Positions 24,827-37,139 of a DNA stretch of 64,000 nt are shown here, piece by piece (the stretch's first letter is position 1; every line of letters begins with the position of its first letter). Source of the stretch: Marchantia polymorpha subsp. ruderalis (taxonomy: Eukaryota > Streptophyta > Marchantiopsida > Marchantiales > Marchantiaceae); the NCBI GenBank assembly GCA_037833965.1, contig AP031358.1, positions 876,001 to 940,000 of the forward strand. Reading direction: 5' to 3'. Below the pieces are notes generated by a model. It made no database searches. It was not told the origin of the DNA and was given only the letters and a program-made list of their open reading frames with translations. Made by a program: the position numbers and the translations under genes.

Positions 24827-27666
24827 TTACAACCTTTGACGGGAATGGGAGACCGGACTAGGTTTGTTGATGTCTTCTGTTGCCCCACCAACCAATTCGA
24901 CCTTTTCAGCCACGGGAATGTGAAACCCAGCTGAATTAAACAAGACGTAGATTCCATCCTCACTTTCATGTAAGGTAACTACTGGTCCTCAGGAAACGTG
25001 CTATACGGAATTGATGTCAGACAGTTTTCTTCCTCACCTTTTTGGACAGGAATGAGAAAGTTGTCAGGCTTTTTCTGCGAGAGCGCTCTGCTTCAGCCTG
25101 CCTCAACCACAGTCGTGCTAAAAGAACTGCCACCGCTCCTGCGCTAGCTCCAATGAGTCCACCATACAAAAGTGGAAAAGCTGTGGACAAAAACGGAAAG
25201 GATTCGTGACAATATGATGGAGTCTGTTAATCGGTTCGAAGCAGAACTACTCTGGTGTTCACAACAATAAAATCCAAATGTTCCATAAAATCCAAAATTT
25301 TGAGGAGCTTTCAGCGCAGAGCACCCAACAACTTCGCAGCAATCTCTGTTCCAGAAGGGAAGGCTGCTCATCTTCAAGAATCCGGTACGGGAGATGTCGG
25401 TTGACTGGAGAGAGCCAAGACCAGTCTACCCTCTGGGCTGTCACAATTCTCTAGCACAGTCCCATACGTTCTCTACAAGGTATCCTGCTTGACTTACTTG
25501 CTGGATTGTTAAGTGTTTGAGCCTAATGTGCAGAGAATCTTCAGAGGTAATTACCCATCACATCCTGTAATATGCTAACTACTCGGCGAAATTCTCAAGC
25601 TTGTCAACACCATACAGATCAAAACTCCACTCAGCTGATAAGACTCATAGTTTTGCATAGCCTTCCCTTAAACTTTTGCTTGATTCTACATCGTTGTGAC
25701 CATTCGTAAAGGATTTCTAAGACCTTGAATCTCGGTTGTTAAAACAGTGGAGCGAAAGTTTGTATAGACCTCTGAAGGTCGTCTTCAATTCTTCTTTCGA
25801 ACGCTCGGAATTCATCACTTCAAGAGTCTAATTGAATTTCGACATTTCCACAGATCCAAGGGGATGCGAGTTGCAGAATGGTCTGAAATTTCCAAAAGCT
25901 ATCGGGAATAGCCTGAATCTCGTGGGTTTAATTCAATTGCTCAAAACTCGAAAGGATCATTGTCTGACTAGAGAACAACCAGCTTGACATGAGAAAAGTG
26001 GGAACTGTGATAAGCTGAGGAGATAAATACCGACAAGAGACGCAACGCCGACTCCAACGCCTGCAGCTCCAGCTGTGATCGAAAGAGGCACTACACTCGC
26101 TCTGGCAATTTTGCGAAGAAATTTATACAGTCTCGTTCGCACAACTCTCATCACCATTCCTAGAACAGTTCTCTTCATCCATCCCTTCAACCTTCTCCAT
26201 ACGCCCATCTCTGTCGCCTTGGCAAATTCTTCCAATGCTACTTCCAATGTTGCTCTGCTCTCTGTGGTTCCTCCGAAGAAATTCAATGTTCCTCTCTTCG
26301 AAGAAACCACGCAAATCTTCGCAACCTGCGAACTGCCACACTTTTATTGACTTCATTATTGTCGTTTGTAGAGGTGGGTCCTTCACTTTCGTCAGCATCA
26401 TGTGTCCGAATGGATGGGTTCCTGACAGAGGGCGAACACTTGGAAGCTTGTAGACTCGACCCCCATCGCCACCTGCATCAAGGACAATCGTTTAGCAATC
26501 TATACGAGCAACACTTGTCACGTGCTCAGAAGGCCAGCTCGTATGCTGGTGGGGCCATCTGGCTGGCTTCGCATCGCTTTATTGTTGTCACCTTGCGCCG
26601 AAGGAATATCGGCTATTTTCTGTGACAAAGTATTTTCTATATATTATCAAACAGGATAGGTATGATAATTTATTTGTTTAAGTATTGTTGTTTTTGATTG
26701 ATTGGATGTAAGTCGTTTTGACATGTTGAATGTGATATTATATGATTGAAATTTTTTATTCCTCTCTTCCTTTACAAGTTTAAACAATGATAACTCCTTG
26801 GATACTCTCCTCATTTATCTCTTTATCTCCAATATAATTTTCCTATTTATTCTTCGATAGATAGTAAAGAGACCAAAGATCTAACATTGAGATCATAACA
26901 TAGCATTCAACTGATTTGAAGATGCTGTCCTGAAAAGTACGTTCACAAGCTGCCAGCTATCGTTCTCTGTACACAGCACAATATGTACGTCAGGATTCCA
27001 GCGCTTTGACTTCCAACTCGGCACTGGAGTTTAGATTTCGTCCCCCTCTGAGTGACCTGCTTCTTTGAGACATCGTTTTCAGAACATCATACGCTGAGCA
27101 GCGATCCTTGCACGAATTTACTGTATTAGGTCCTCTATCGAAATGTCAAAGACAACGCGAAGGCGAAGGACGAGAAGCTCTCTTGGCTATGATTTAGTAA
27201 AGAGTCTTTGCAAACTCACCACGTGATTAGCTTTTGGTCTCAGAAAGAGGCAATGGTGCAGGCCTTTGCGCAGTGATCGGTGCCGTATGTCGCACCAAGT
27301 TACATGTGCAGCTCTTCCCACGACTATGACTGGAGCCCATGTCTTCTCACTGTCACATGAAACCCATTCATTCTCAAATAGTTTCAAGTAGCTGTTAAGT
27401 TGACTTCCTCCTGGACCCAAAGTAATATTATTGGCACCGCTGAGAGGAGTTCATGGCTTTAAGGTCATGATGACCAGGCATATATAGATTACAGTTCGTC
27501 TCCGTTCCCTCTTGAGATATTCAACTGGGTTTCTCGTCTCACTTCCGAGACAAAGGAGCCTACGGAGCTGTACATGTCTAGCGAGGACGGAGTTATTGCA
27601 GCCGGTGGAATGGTTACTTGTCCCACAATTGCAAGGTCCGTCACTTCGAAATTGTGTAGAGTAGCC
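24827..27666 (-). CDS. Partial multi-exon gene for a membrane protein, 5' end not found
   Basis: I do not recognise this gene but its exons are coherent. In order they are 27666-27526, 27439-27220, a less certain 26472-26387, 26325-26031, 25180-25038 and 24958-24827. The 27526/27439 junction is phase 2, 26387/26325 phase 0, 26031/25180 phase 1 and 25038/24958 phase 0. The join from 27220 to 26472 does not keep phase as drawn, so an exon or a different splice site is missing there. The product has an N-terminal beta-rich part with VTDLAIVGQVTIPPAAITP, a GGDGGRVYKL segment, a basic amphipathic region (RLKGWMKRTV, TRLYKFLRKIA), and two hydrophobic segments: one around SITAGAAGVGVGVASLV, one around FPLLYGGLIGASAGAVAVLL. 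The layout faintly recalls MUL1/SP1-type organelle membrane proteins, but no RING is present. The start exon probably lies between 27.7 and 29.6 kb. Confidence 0.5.
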
Positions 27667-27699
27667 CTGCGCTAAGATACACTAGTATCCGAAGGGAGT

Positions 27700-29690
27700 T
27701 GCGTCTCTTCTTACGCTCTGCCTTGGAGATGCTGGAGTCCAAAGATGAGATATGGACAGTCTTGTTGAAAAGTTTTAAAGTTTATTCATGAACTTTGGGT
27801 GCACGATTATCATTGTCTCCTGCGTCCAGTATTTGCAAGTGCGTATATGCATTAAAATATAAGTTGCTTTCACGTTTACACTGAGAGAAATGATGGTTTT
27901 GATAGGTGACCTGTTGTATAGACCTCCTATCATTACCATACCTAACAATCTGCATGTAAGAACGATCAGAGTAGCAGTTGTGAAGTATTGACTTATCAAA
28001 AGAGATTCAGATCTCCTTCTCTTTTGTTGCATCTCAATCTTATTCTAGGCATGTCCCTTCCCGGTTTCTTGACTCATAACTTTTCATTTTTGTGAATTAC
28101 CCTCCATATAGATGACGCAAAACTCAATTATTGATTATGACGAAGGAACGAGTGAACTTAATAATATAGTAGTAATGGCTCTAAGCAAGGTTCGAGCATA
28201 GCGGCAATCTCGAGGAAGGCAATAACTTAATGCAACTGTTCGCAGGTTTACCACGTTATTGAGAAAATCCATTGATTCAACTGTGGTAGGTGATTCGTCA
28301 GGGCTTCTAGCTTCGGATATTTAACTTCTATAGTGAGTCCGTGGTATGTTCACTGGACGACATGCAACGCTAGAGAACAGAAACGACCCCATCAAGCACT
28401 ACAAAACTAAAAGGTATAAAGACAAACAAGAACGTCACGAGTAAAGGCTTTGGACTCCTATAATTATGTCTTGGATTTGAAGTGCTAAGCTAATGCCTCG
28501 ACGGGTTGCGGAGCACAGCTTTCCTGTTCAGAGATTGTAGGTAGATGCACCATCTGTATCACCTGCCACGAGCTATGACTATATACTTCGACAAACGCTT
28601 GTTATGCAGGACTCCAAGAAAAAACGAGGGGTTATGGAGAAACTGTCACATGGTATACTGGCAACTCACCTGACGTGAATGACCTGAGCCCGTAAGAAAT
28701 CAATATTGTGATTATGAACCCAAAGACCACTCAAATCTTATCTGAAAGATATCTGAGTGTACTATGACAAACTTCTGAAATGCGACCGGAGGATGATGTA
28801 CAATATGTGTAAAAAAGAGATTTTGGATAAATGTGTGAAAATGTGTGGCCATATCCATGCTTCTTGAAAAATGCACGATACAACCCTGATCATGATAAAA
28901 AAATCTGCAGATATCTCCTCGAATACAAGTGGGAAAATGAAACCTCTTAGCATAAGCGAAACTTTATCTTAGAAACTAGTGGAAGCGGAGGGTTTAGTGT
29001 ACAAAGATTGTTAATAAATAAGCACCTCAATAACTAGAGCGCATACTAAAAAGAGTTAGAAGGGTGACACCGAGCAACCTTCTCATCAACAACTTATGAG
29101 TCCTGATGTCTTCTCTCCTTGGGAGGCTGTAGGTAGTTCGGTGACTAAATGAATACGGCCCAATTCTTTTCTGTTGAGCATCTCAGGATATTTACCATTT
29201 CCTGCGGCCAAACATACGATAGAAAAAGCAATGTTACTTTTCTGCCCCGACTAGCTGATTGAAATATTGTTTCACCAGAGTGCAAGATACGGACTGTGAT
29301 AATTCAAACAGTTGTAGCGCTTTGAAAAAGCATAATGAATATATAAAACACCTTATGATTTTCTTAAACTAAAGAAATATATTCCAATCAACAATTTTAC
29401 TAACCGTGTAAGGAAACATGCAAACACAGAGGAAGAAAGGTCCTGGACCTCAGATTCTTCTCCAGATCCACGGGTGAAGCCAGGCGACCATTCTTCACGA
29501 GTCTCCACCGATGAAGTAAGAGAGCAAATGCTGAACTCCGATACTTCGGTCACAATGTATAGCACAAACTAGTCTACCCATTCGTATCTTTCATAGATAC
29601 GAATCCGCTTCTAACTCCTTATCATACCAAACAGGCAGTATCTCCTTCCCCATGCGTTTTCACGCCTATCTAAAGTCTTCTGACTTCAGG
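27700..29690. other. Interval that probably holds the 5' exons of the membrane-protein gene
   Basis: Two kilobases of mixed composition between the first resolved exon of the gene at 24.8-27.7 kb and the 3' end of PLP3. Short protein-like minus-strand stretches occur at about 28.5 kb and 29.4-29.56 kb, but I could not join them in phase. A small 10-bp inverted repeat (ATTCGTATCT / AGATACGAAT) lies at about 29579-29603. Confidence 0.3.
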
Positions 29691-31881
29691 TCAATCAGAA
29701 TCTGAGTCATCATAGGTAGTAGACCGCACGTTTCGTGGTCCTTCATCAACATCCTGTTCCGCTTTTTGCTTCTTGACAATGAGTCCTGAGCACACATACA
29801 AATCGGCAAGCCTTTCAGAGACCTCACTCCAAAATTTTTCAATCACTTATAATGTATCTAAAAATTTCCAGAATACTTCCTTATCCTGATAATTTATCAA
29901 TCTGCCTAATTGCAAGGTGAAAGCGTTATTGGGATGATCTTACCTGATCTAAGCAGTCTGGCTTCCAGAGCAGCTTTGGGGAAGTCATCTTTTCCTCCAA
30001 GTTCCTCGAATCCAACTATTCTATCACAGGCTACGCCATCCCTGTTTCAAAACAATCATTGCTTGGTGATGCTGAAAAAACTGCAGTTTCAAACTACTGG
30101 CCTATGAAGGTCATTTTGAAAACACGAAACACCAAAAACAAATAAAGGTAAAGAGGAGGTCAAAAGAATATGGCAAGCTGACCTGAATAGGATAACACAG
30201 GGAAGCACTTTGATGCCAAGCTTTGTCACGAAAAAAGGGCAATTCTGTAGTATTTTCAGCAGACATGTGCAACGACAACGTCACGGTGAGTATCGAGCTT
30301 TTCAAAAAGCTCAATGTATTCTAAATTAGGTAGATGAGGGAATGCAACGTTGAAGGAATGGTCGGACGACATTCAAACCAACCTCTGCATCGACCTTGAT
30401 GAACTTCGTATCAAAGTAGGTCAAGGCCAAAGGTTGTAAATGCTTGTCCATGATCCTGCAAGTCCAGAATTTGAGAAATGAGGAAACAGTGTATCGAAAA
30501 TGAGTAAGAGAGAATTGCTAAATAATTGAATGAATCACTTCTATCTAGATACTGCAGCTTCTATTGATTACAGCACAGCACTAACAGAAAAGCCACAGAG
30601 GCCATTCGACAATGTCAGTAAGAAGGTGGCGATCAGAGGAAATTGCATACTTGCAACGAATGAATTCTTTATGGAAGAAATGGCACACGACTCTTTCAGT
30701 GCCGGTTACTTCTCCAAGGAAATCACCTTCCGTAACCTGCTCATACAAGTTTACAAGGACAAATCCGCAAGGTGTCATCAGGTACACCAAGTTCCAAAAA
30801 AACCGAAGTAAAGCAAATCTACAACCCGTTGTAATTGATTGGCTAAACTAGTCACATACTCGCTGAAGGCCCTACTAGAAAGGCGGGAAGCCTCAAAACA
30901 AAGAGCATTATCTAGAACCATGTAAAGCACAACAAACGTACTTCTCTGAATTCACCATGGCCTTTCCTCGCCAAGACTTGTCTCTTCTCTGCTTCTTTCT
31001 GGAGATCAGAGATAATTCGCGAAGATTTGTCAATCTAAGAATGTATATCGCTAAACCACAACCTCTCGCATATAAGAGCAGATCAAAGATGGAATACATT
31101 CAGGAAAAAACCAAAACCTTTCAAAACTGAAATACTGAAGGCCATACGAGTGTATGGGATCAAATTTTCCTTTATACGCGAAATTGGGGATTAAAAGTAT
31201 GGACGGTGTAAAAGGTACAGATTGAGCAGAACCTAAGCTTAGGTACCTTCAGAGCAGCTATTCTCTCTGCGTGAAGCCTTTCGAGTTCAGGATCCTGTTA
31301 GAGAACGGTACATCAGTTGCGCAGCGACGAAGTTCAAAATGTGCCCTAAGTAAAGGTTCTCGAAGACAATAAATATCACTCTGAGAAAAAAGAAGAAACA
31401 TGAATTGAATTTGAAAGTCAAAGCTCTATCGGGCTAAAGTCTACATTGTACGTGTTTGCAAGATCTCGACAGTTAGTCCTGTACATAATACAGATACTCT
31501 GAAAACTACCAACAGCTCGGAAATTTCAAAATTCGGTGTTTGTAACAGACGAAAGATTGTAATTGTCAGAATCCACAACAACTTACATCCATAAGCTCGT
31601 CCAAGTCCAAATCATCGTTGACATGTGTGGAGGTCTTAGCTTGTTGAGCCAACAACTCCTGTAAATTTTTTTAACAAATGCATTGGTATTTGTCACTTAC
31701 AATCGGACCAAGATTTCGCAGATCACTTGCAAAAGGAACTGGACAATAAGTTACAAGAAAAATTGAAATTACAACCCGAGAAACAATCACCGCTTGCCTT
31801 TTGGTAATCACGCGCAGCTGCTCCGAGGGCTTGGCCTAGGGCCAGATCTCCCATACGCGTCTTGAACTTTTTAGGATCCAT
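29691..31881 (-). CDS. PLP3: Phosducin-like protein 3 (thioredoxin-domain protein)
   Basis: Nine exons: 31881-31798, 31658-31587, 31294-31247, 30998-30942, 30736-30651, 30455-30383, 30244-30183, 30041-29944 and 29785-29691, all in phase, encode 224 residues, close to the family's usual ~230. The N-terminus, with ALGAAARDYQK, the acidic LDLDELMD and DPELERLHAERI, is diagnostic of plant PLP3 and animal TXNDC9. The phosducin/thioredoxin-like domain follows (VTEGDFLGEVTG, CHFFHKEFIRCK, KFIKVDAE, KLGIKVLPCVILF, VGFEELGGKDDF). It has no CXXC redox pair at the thioredoxin position. The C-terminus ends in a DSDSD acidic tail. Family members bind tubulin and assist CCT/TRiC-dependent folding; Arabidopsis PLP3 is needed for microtubule arrays. 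Intron 1 starts with GC (AAG then GCAAGC). Confidence 0.93.
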
Positions 31882-32260
31882 CACTTCCTTCTCTCGCTTC
31901 TCTTCCCGCTGGTGTTTCCAACCTCAAACCCAGCTATAACCAAGAAAAAGATGGAGCAAACTCAGAATAAGCGTACTCACGCAAAATTTGCAACAATGTA
32001 CATTCTGTGAGCTTTGATCTTCACAAGTCGCACCATCAGCTCTACTGTAAGAAAGAAATGTCGAGTAGCACTCCGAGCAAGTCTTTCAAAGAACTTCAAA
32101 TTTTTCTATTTCAATCCCACTTCAATTGAGGGTATGCATAACTCCAGTTTCCACTCTGAGTACACATTCTTCACCATCAAATTGAGAGGACAAACCTACG
32201 CAATAATCTACGTATCGAGTATAAACCTGAAAAAATCCGATCGATAATCGCATTGATCAG

Positions 32261-32635
32261 ATGGAAAAGGAAATGTCGAAAAGCAATGCAGTACCTTTCC
32301 CAGGAAATTCACTAACTCAGACGCCTAAACCGATTCAAATTTCAAACGCGAGCGCAAAGGTGCTCGAATTCAAACCAAAGGGATTTGCGCCAGCGCTTTC
32401 GTCAAGGAAAGCAAAGATTTTCTTTGTGGGTGAGAATGACGGCGTGCGCGGATCAGTCAACCTGCTCCATAACGGACGGCAAGTCCGTACACATGTGAAC
32501 ATGGTTTTCTCCCGGTTGGATGTCGACGTTCCCCAGCACCCTGTTACTGCACAGCGTACTGTAGTTGTTCCATCGCGTTACAGTAGTCTCTATCTGTACA
32601 TTGTACATGTACAAACACGTCTCAGTTTATTCTGA
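32261..32635 (+). CDS. Small ORF divergent from PLP3, doubtful
   Basis: A 124-codon ORF with a real ATG, head to head with PLP3 and 379 bp from its start. The protein is basic, with no recognisable domain, signal peptide or membrane segment, and matches nothing I know. The N-terminal half (KVLEFKPKGFAPALSSRKAK) reads better as protein than the C-terminal third. It could be a short orphan gene sharing the PLP3 promoter, the first exon of a spliced gene, or a chance frame. Confidence 0.22.
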   Translation: MEKEMSKSNAVPFPGNSLTQTPKPIQISNASAKVLEFKPKGFAPALSSRKAKIFFVGENDGVRGSVNLLHNGRQVRTHVNMVFSRLDVDVPQHPVTAQRTVVVPSRYSSLYLYIVHVQTRLSLF

Positions 32636-32692
32636 TTCACGTTATTCTTGGTCCAAGATTATCGACAATCCCGATTGAATAGTGTGATATCT

Positions 32693-32724
32693 AATGTTCG
32701 AATGTTCAATTACATTCGAACATT
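32693..32724. repeat. Perfect 12-bp inverted repeat
   Basis: AATGTTCGAATG at 32693-32704 and CATTCGAACATT at 32713-32724 are perfect inverted complements with an 8-nt loop. It lies just beyond the end of the ORF at 32261-32635. Each arm is partly palindromic itself (TTCGAA), so this may be a protein-binding site or simply a short snapback. Confidence 0.8.
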
Positions 32725-32799
32725 CTAATTGGGCTTCAACAACTGTATTTAAAAAATAAATTTTGAGTCTCTCTCTTTGTGTTAATGAATAATCCCACA

Positions 32800-35700
32800 G
32801 AAAGTGCATACAGAAAACAAACCTTCTCTCATTCGCGTTCACTCGCACTTTAATATTGTAGGCTGCATGATGGTCGCATGATTGTAAGTGATGGTAATAA
32901 AATGGGTTCTCTGAGCCTTTCGATGTTCATTTCTCATAGTAAATTGGTGGAATATCCCCTATACTGTTAGAGTTCAAATAAAAAATAGAATGAATCACTC
33001 TAAGCAAGACCATTTAAGTGTTAACACTAGTTGGGTAAACACACTAAATATGGGATTGTGTATTGTACACTGTGTAAGGCGCAGTTATGTGCATGGGGCA
33101 GCGTTAGAACATCTTGACGTGGTTGATATGTGTAATGAGTACAGTTGAAAGGAAATTCTCCATGGTCAACCAAGTAGACATTATTCTCTTCTTCAACTCG
33201 TATAGGTTTCGCTACACTTTACATATCAGTCAATGTAAAAACATTTATTTGAATGTCAACTCTTAGCTACGTGGAAACTTATTCGAAAACACCTAATGAA
33301 AACTTGGTTAGTTTCATGGTAATATTCCAACAGATACGAAATCGAATCAGATGACAGGCCTCAGCAATTTGCTGTTTCAACTTGCAGTCTAAGTTTCTTA
33401 AATCGAGAGCACTATGACTACCATGAAGGATACTTTCGGTCCTTGAATAATGTCTTTATTTCAAAGTTTCACAATTGGTCTGTTGGCTTTCTGTGTAACA
33501 AGACATGAGAACTTAATCAATTCCTTGGCAAGATTGCACTTTAAGATATAGTTTTTTCTTCTCTTGGGAGTATCACCTTGGTCAAAAAACAGACACCAGT
33601 ACATAGAATCTCTCACTTCATTAAGGGTATCCAGTTGGAAGTTGTGTACAAGCTGGTATCAGATTTGGTCAAAATTCAGGCACCATGATTATTCCAATTT
33701 GTACAAGAGCTTCTTTCAGTATGGTATTTGTCAACTTCTCAAGTTTATATGTTCACTTATGGTCTTGGGTTTTGTTCCCTATCGTGTTTTTCTTGGCGAA
33801 AGTTGAATCAAATCTTTACAAATAGTTTCCAAATTTACTTAGGCTGTATGGAAGGTAAGGGAGAGAAGTTGTCTCACTTGAGACTCAAATATCACATATA
33901 CATGAATTTAGTGCTCAATCCATCAATCAGAATACAAAGATGAGATCAGAGAGGAGGAACCAAGAAGGATCTCATGGACAACGATGTACGAAGGTCGTGC
34001 GGATATATGTCATGCTAGTCCGCTCCAGCAGCGTGGAAATTTGCAGAGACGCAACTTCCGGAGACAAAAGGAATGAAAAGTGCACATTCGAGCAAATCCC
34101 GAATCGAAGGACGAGGGCAAGAGTCAAGCATTGGGCGATCGAGACAACGAGAAGTGGGGCAGGGACAGCAAGAAGTATCTAAGTGATGTCTTCTCATAAC
34201 CACTAAACTAGAATCATATAAACTCCATGTGGACCCCATATTTCAGTTGAGACTTTACTCCTAATTCACTCTTCTGTCAGGCTACCGTTAAAGTGAGACA
34301 ATGCGGTATGTTTTTGGGAGAATACTTATCTGCTGCAACCGATTTCATACAGAAGAATAAAATTTGCTCTTTGCTATAAGAAGTTAGTGGACTTATTATG
34401 TTCGAGAACTTACTCTTCGCCATAAATGTTTTGTGGGGAAGGGCATCTTTCAATTCTTCTAGAACATCGATTTCGTATGGGTCGTTTGCATACCACGGCC
34501 TTGTTATTAATAAAATCATTATTTCACTTAGATATAAACCTTCTGTAAATGAAAATTCTCATATTTGAGATTTTTTTTGTGGAAACCGCCGTATTATCCA
34601 TTATTTATAAGGACATGTTCAGATCAGCCTTGACATTTAGGAAAGGGGGTGGGTTTTCTGGAAATTATAAATTTTTTTTTCCTGACCATTACATTGTGAC
34701 TCACAAGATACTCCAACTTTGATCATATGTTTTCTTGATTTTGAAGAGAAGCTTACTTGAAACCTATTCAAATAACCTATTTCCAACTCACGTGGTTCCA
34801 ATCTCAATGAATTTGATGGTCAACGGTGTTGGCCCCCATTCACCTAAAAATTGACCTTGTTGGTCATAGATCATATGCTTCTACAGTATATGGACACCTT
34901 TGGTTACCACAGGTGACCACTGTGGGATCGTTCATACTACGACTCTAGGCATTGATATTTGACGTCTCTAGCTGCATGTAGACTAGGAGACGAAACGGAT
35001 TCATATGCATTGGGGGGCCCACCGCAAACATGTTTGCTACATTTAGACCTACTGCAGGAGATTGCGGGTAGGACCATTCCAATCAAATACAACATTGTGA
35101 TAAACTATAGGCTATCCACAAGTCTAGTTTTTGTTTTACTAACAGATGAGGCTCCCTTAGTGTTTCATGATCACACTCCCACATATTAATTACATGTTTG
35201 TTGTAGAATTGCAATAGTACAAACTTTCCACCTTATCTCGGTTTGATGGATTCTTCCCCTCCTTTTTGCTATATTACTTGGTCGCCCGTCTCTCCTCAGT
35301 GATTAGAGATTTGCGACAGGTTGTTTGAAGCAGGCTCACATATGCCACGCTGTGACTTGTTGTCGGAAGTATCTTGCTTACAGTACACGTATACCACAAT
35401 GTAAATCGAGCACCTCCCGTCTATGATTCTAAATGCAGAAGATGAAACCCTAGTTATAACAAACCTGTCTACCTTAATTGGCAACCTCGAGAAGGGGTTT
35501 AGAGAAACAAACAACTATATGTGTGTAGACACATATAGTTGTTTGGCACATTAGAATGAGCGGTTACTTGGGGATGTTGGCCTTTTAACTTTCTTCATTC
35601 TTCAACTCAAATATGGACGATTATTCTTGTTTCATATCCAAATATATTAAGTGTCATTATACACTTTGTGTACTTCCCCTGCAAAATATTTTAGGATTTC

Positions 35701-36650
35701 ATATAACCTCGGGTAAATTCATTACTGTTTTAAAGACTGCATGAAAAATACTAAATTGATTTCCCAAAGCAAGAAAACTATGTGAATTCTCCTTATAGTT
35801 TATCAAGTTCTAACCTGCCTTTAGACGATCCATGTGGTGTGTGGTGTGTGAGTTTCAACAATGATCTCTTAGTAAATTCAGGAGGAGATTCTTGAGACTA
35901 GATTCATAGCGAATGTCATATTGAATACAACATGACGAAGTTGATGATACTAAGACTCGTAAACTTTGTTTGCATCCACAATGTCGACGTTCACCGTGAG
36001 GCAATTTAGATGCATTTCATTAAATGAATATCTTTCACACTGTTACACTATCCAACGCAGTCCTCAGTCCACGTCAGCGCCAAGACTACGTCTTCTATCC
36101 TTTTACTTGCAATACGTTGATTTTTCAAATTTTAATATGAGTTTTTTGTTGTGCACGTTTGAAATGAGTCTCTTTTAAACGAAATCACCGTTGCGAAGGA
36201 AAATGTCTCACACGGTAGGAGTAGAGTAGCTGTATCTCATGCAAATCATAGTCGTATCAAACCAGAATGATAGTGTCCCTATTCTAACAATAAAGGAAAC
36301 GTTTATTGCAGATCACATCTATTATAATATGACTTTCGACCTCACAGAATATCTCTTCTGAATTGTCTATTCGGGAGAATAAATATGTGCAAAGGAAATC
36401 ATTCGACACGTAAATCTGATGGCAGCAGCCCAGTGAAGAAGAATAGGTGTAAAATCGAAACCTGTGCTGAACAGAACGAACTCTCAAAGCGCTGGACTTA
36501 ATTTGGGCCGGCCTGGCCGAACGAGGTAAGTTCTTGGAGCATTTTAGTTGAGCGTTATAAAGTGGGCCTCAAATTTCGATGGGAGCAAGCATGGAGACCT
36601 GCTGAAGGATCACATTCCGAGGACTGGTTAGAGTCACCCGGGAGACAGAT
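32800..36650. other. Interval between PLP3 and the UEV1 gene without a secure gene
   Basis: No complete gene was found. The best coding-like piece is on the minus strand at about 34409-34510, ending in a strong GTAAGT donor after a protein-like stretch. ORFs elsewhere are short and mostly lack ATG starts. Confidence 0.35.
35508..35545. repeat. Perfect 17-bp inverted repeat with 4-nt loop
   Basis: CAAACAACTATATGTGT at 35508-35524 and ACACATATAGTTGTTTG at 35529-35545 are exact inverted complements separated by GTAG. No matching direct-repeat flank that would mark a transposon insertion is evident. It would form a near-continuous hairpin in RNA from either strand. Confidence 0.88.
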
Positions 36651-36699
36651 CAACGCGGCTAAGTTAAGCACGATTCAGCAACCTGAAGTTTGTCGCATG

Positions 36700-37139
36700 C
36701 GGTGACAAGTACATTGAGCTGCTTGACTTCTTCGTCGTCGTCCTCGTGACAGAATACACAGACAGAGACAATCCTCTGCAAGGAAGAGCTCTCGCTTTCG
36801 CTAGCGCGAGAGAGAGAAGGAAGGAGGGAAGGAAGGAAGGTGGTACACACGAGGAAGAGGGAGAGTGGGAGAAAGATCGGCAGCAGGTGGGTGAAGATTG
36901 TAAATTCGATCACGTCTTGGTGAATCTAACCCTGGAGGATGTCGCCAAGACGTGACGATCACAAGCTGTTTCTGGATCTATAGTAGAGCGCAGATTTTTC
37001 TTTTCCTGAGCACTTGTGATCCGACTTCCTAGCATCTGGTGGTTTTTAGGTCTTTCGGTGGACAGTGTGGGAGCATTGCAGGACGGGGACTGAGGCAGGA
37101 AAGATTGGAGACTGTGTTGAGGAGACTTTGGCCGCCAAA
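36700..37139 (+). promoter_or_regulatory. Probable promoter and 5' leader of the UEV1 gene
   Basis: The 440 bp ahead of the UEV1 start are richer in G and C than the flanks and carry a purine tract (GAGAGA then repeated GGAA/GGAAGG) at about 36808-36840. Such GA-rich tracts are common in plant core promoters and leaders and can bind GAGA-type (BBR/BPC) factors. No clear TATA box was found, so the transcription start is not located. Confidence 0.4.

Noticed and set aside
36490..36640. Possible 5S rRNA or tRNA-like segment
   Set aside because: Compared by eye with conserved 5S and tRNA motifs; no match beyond short words.
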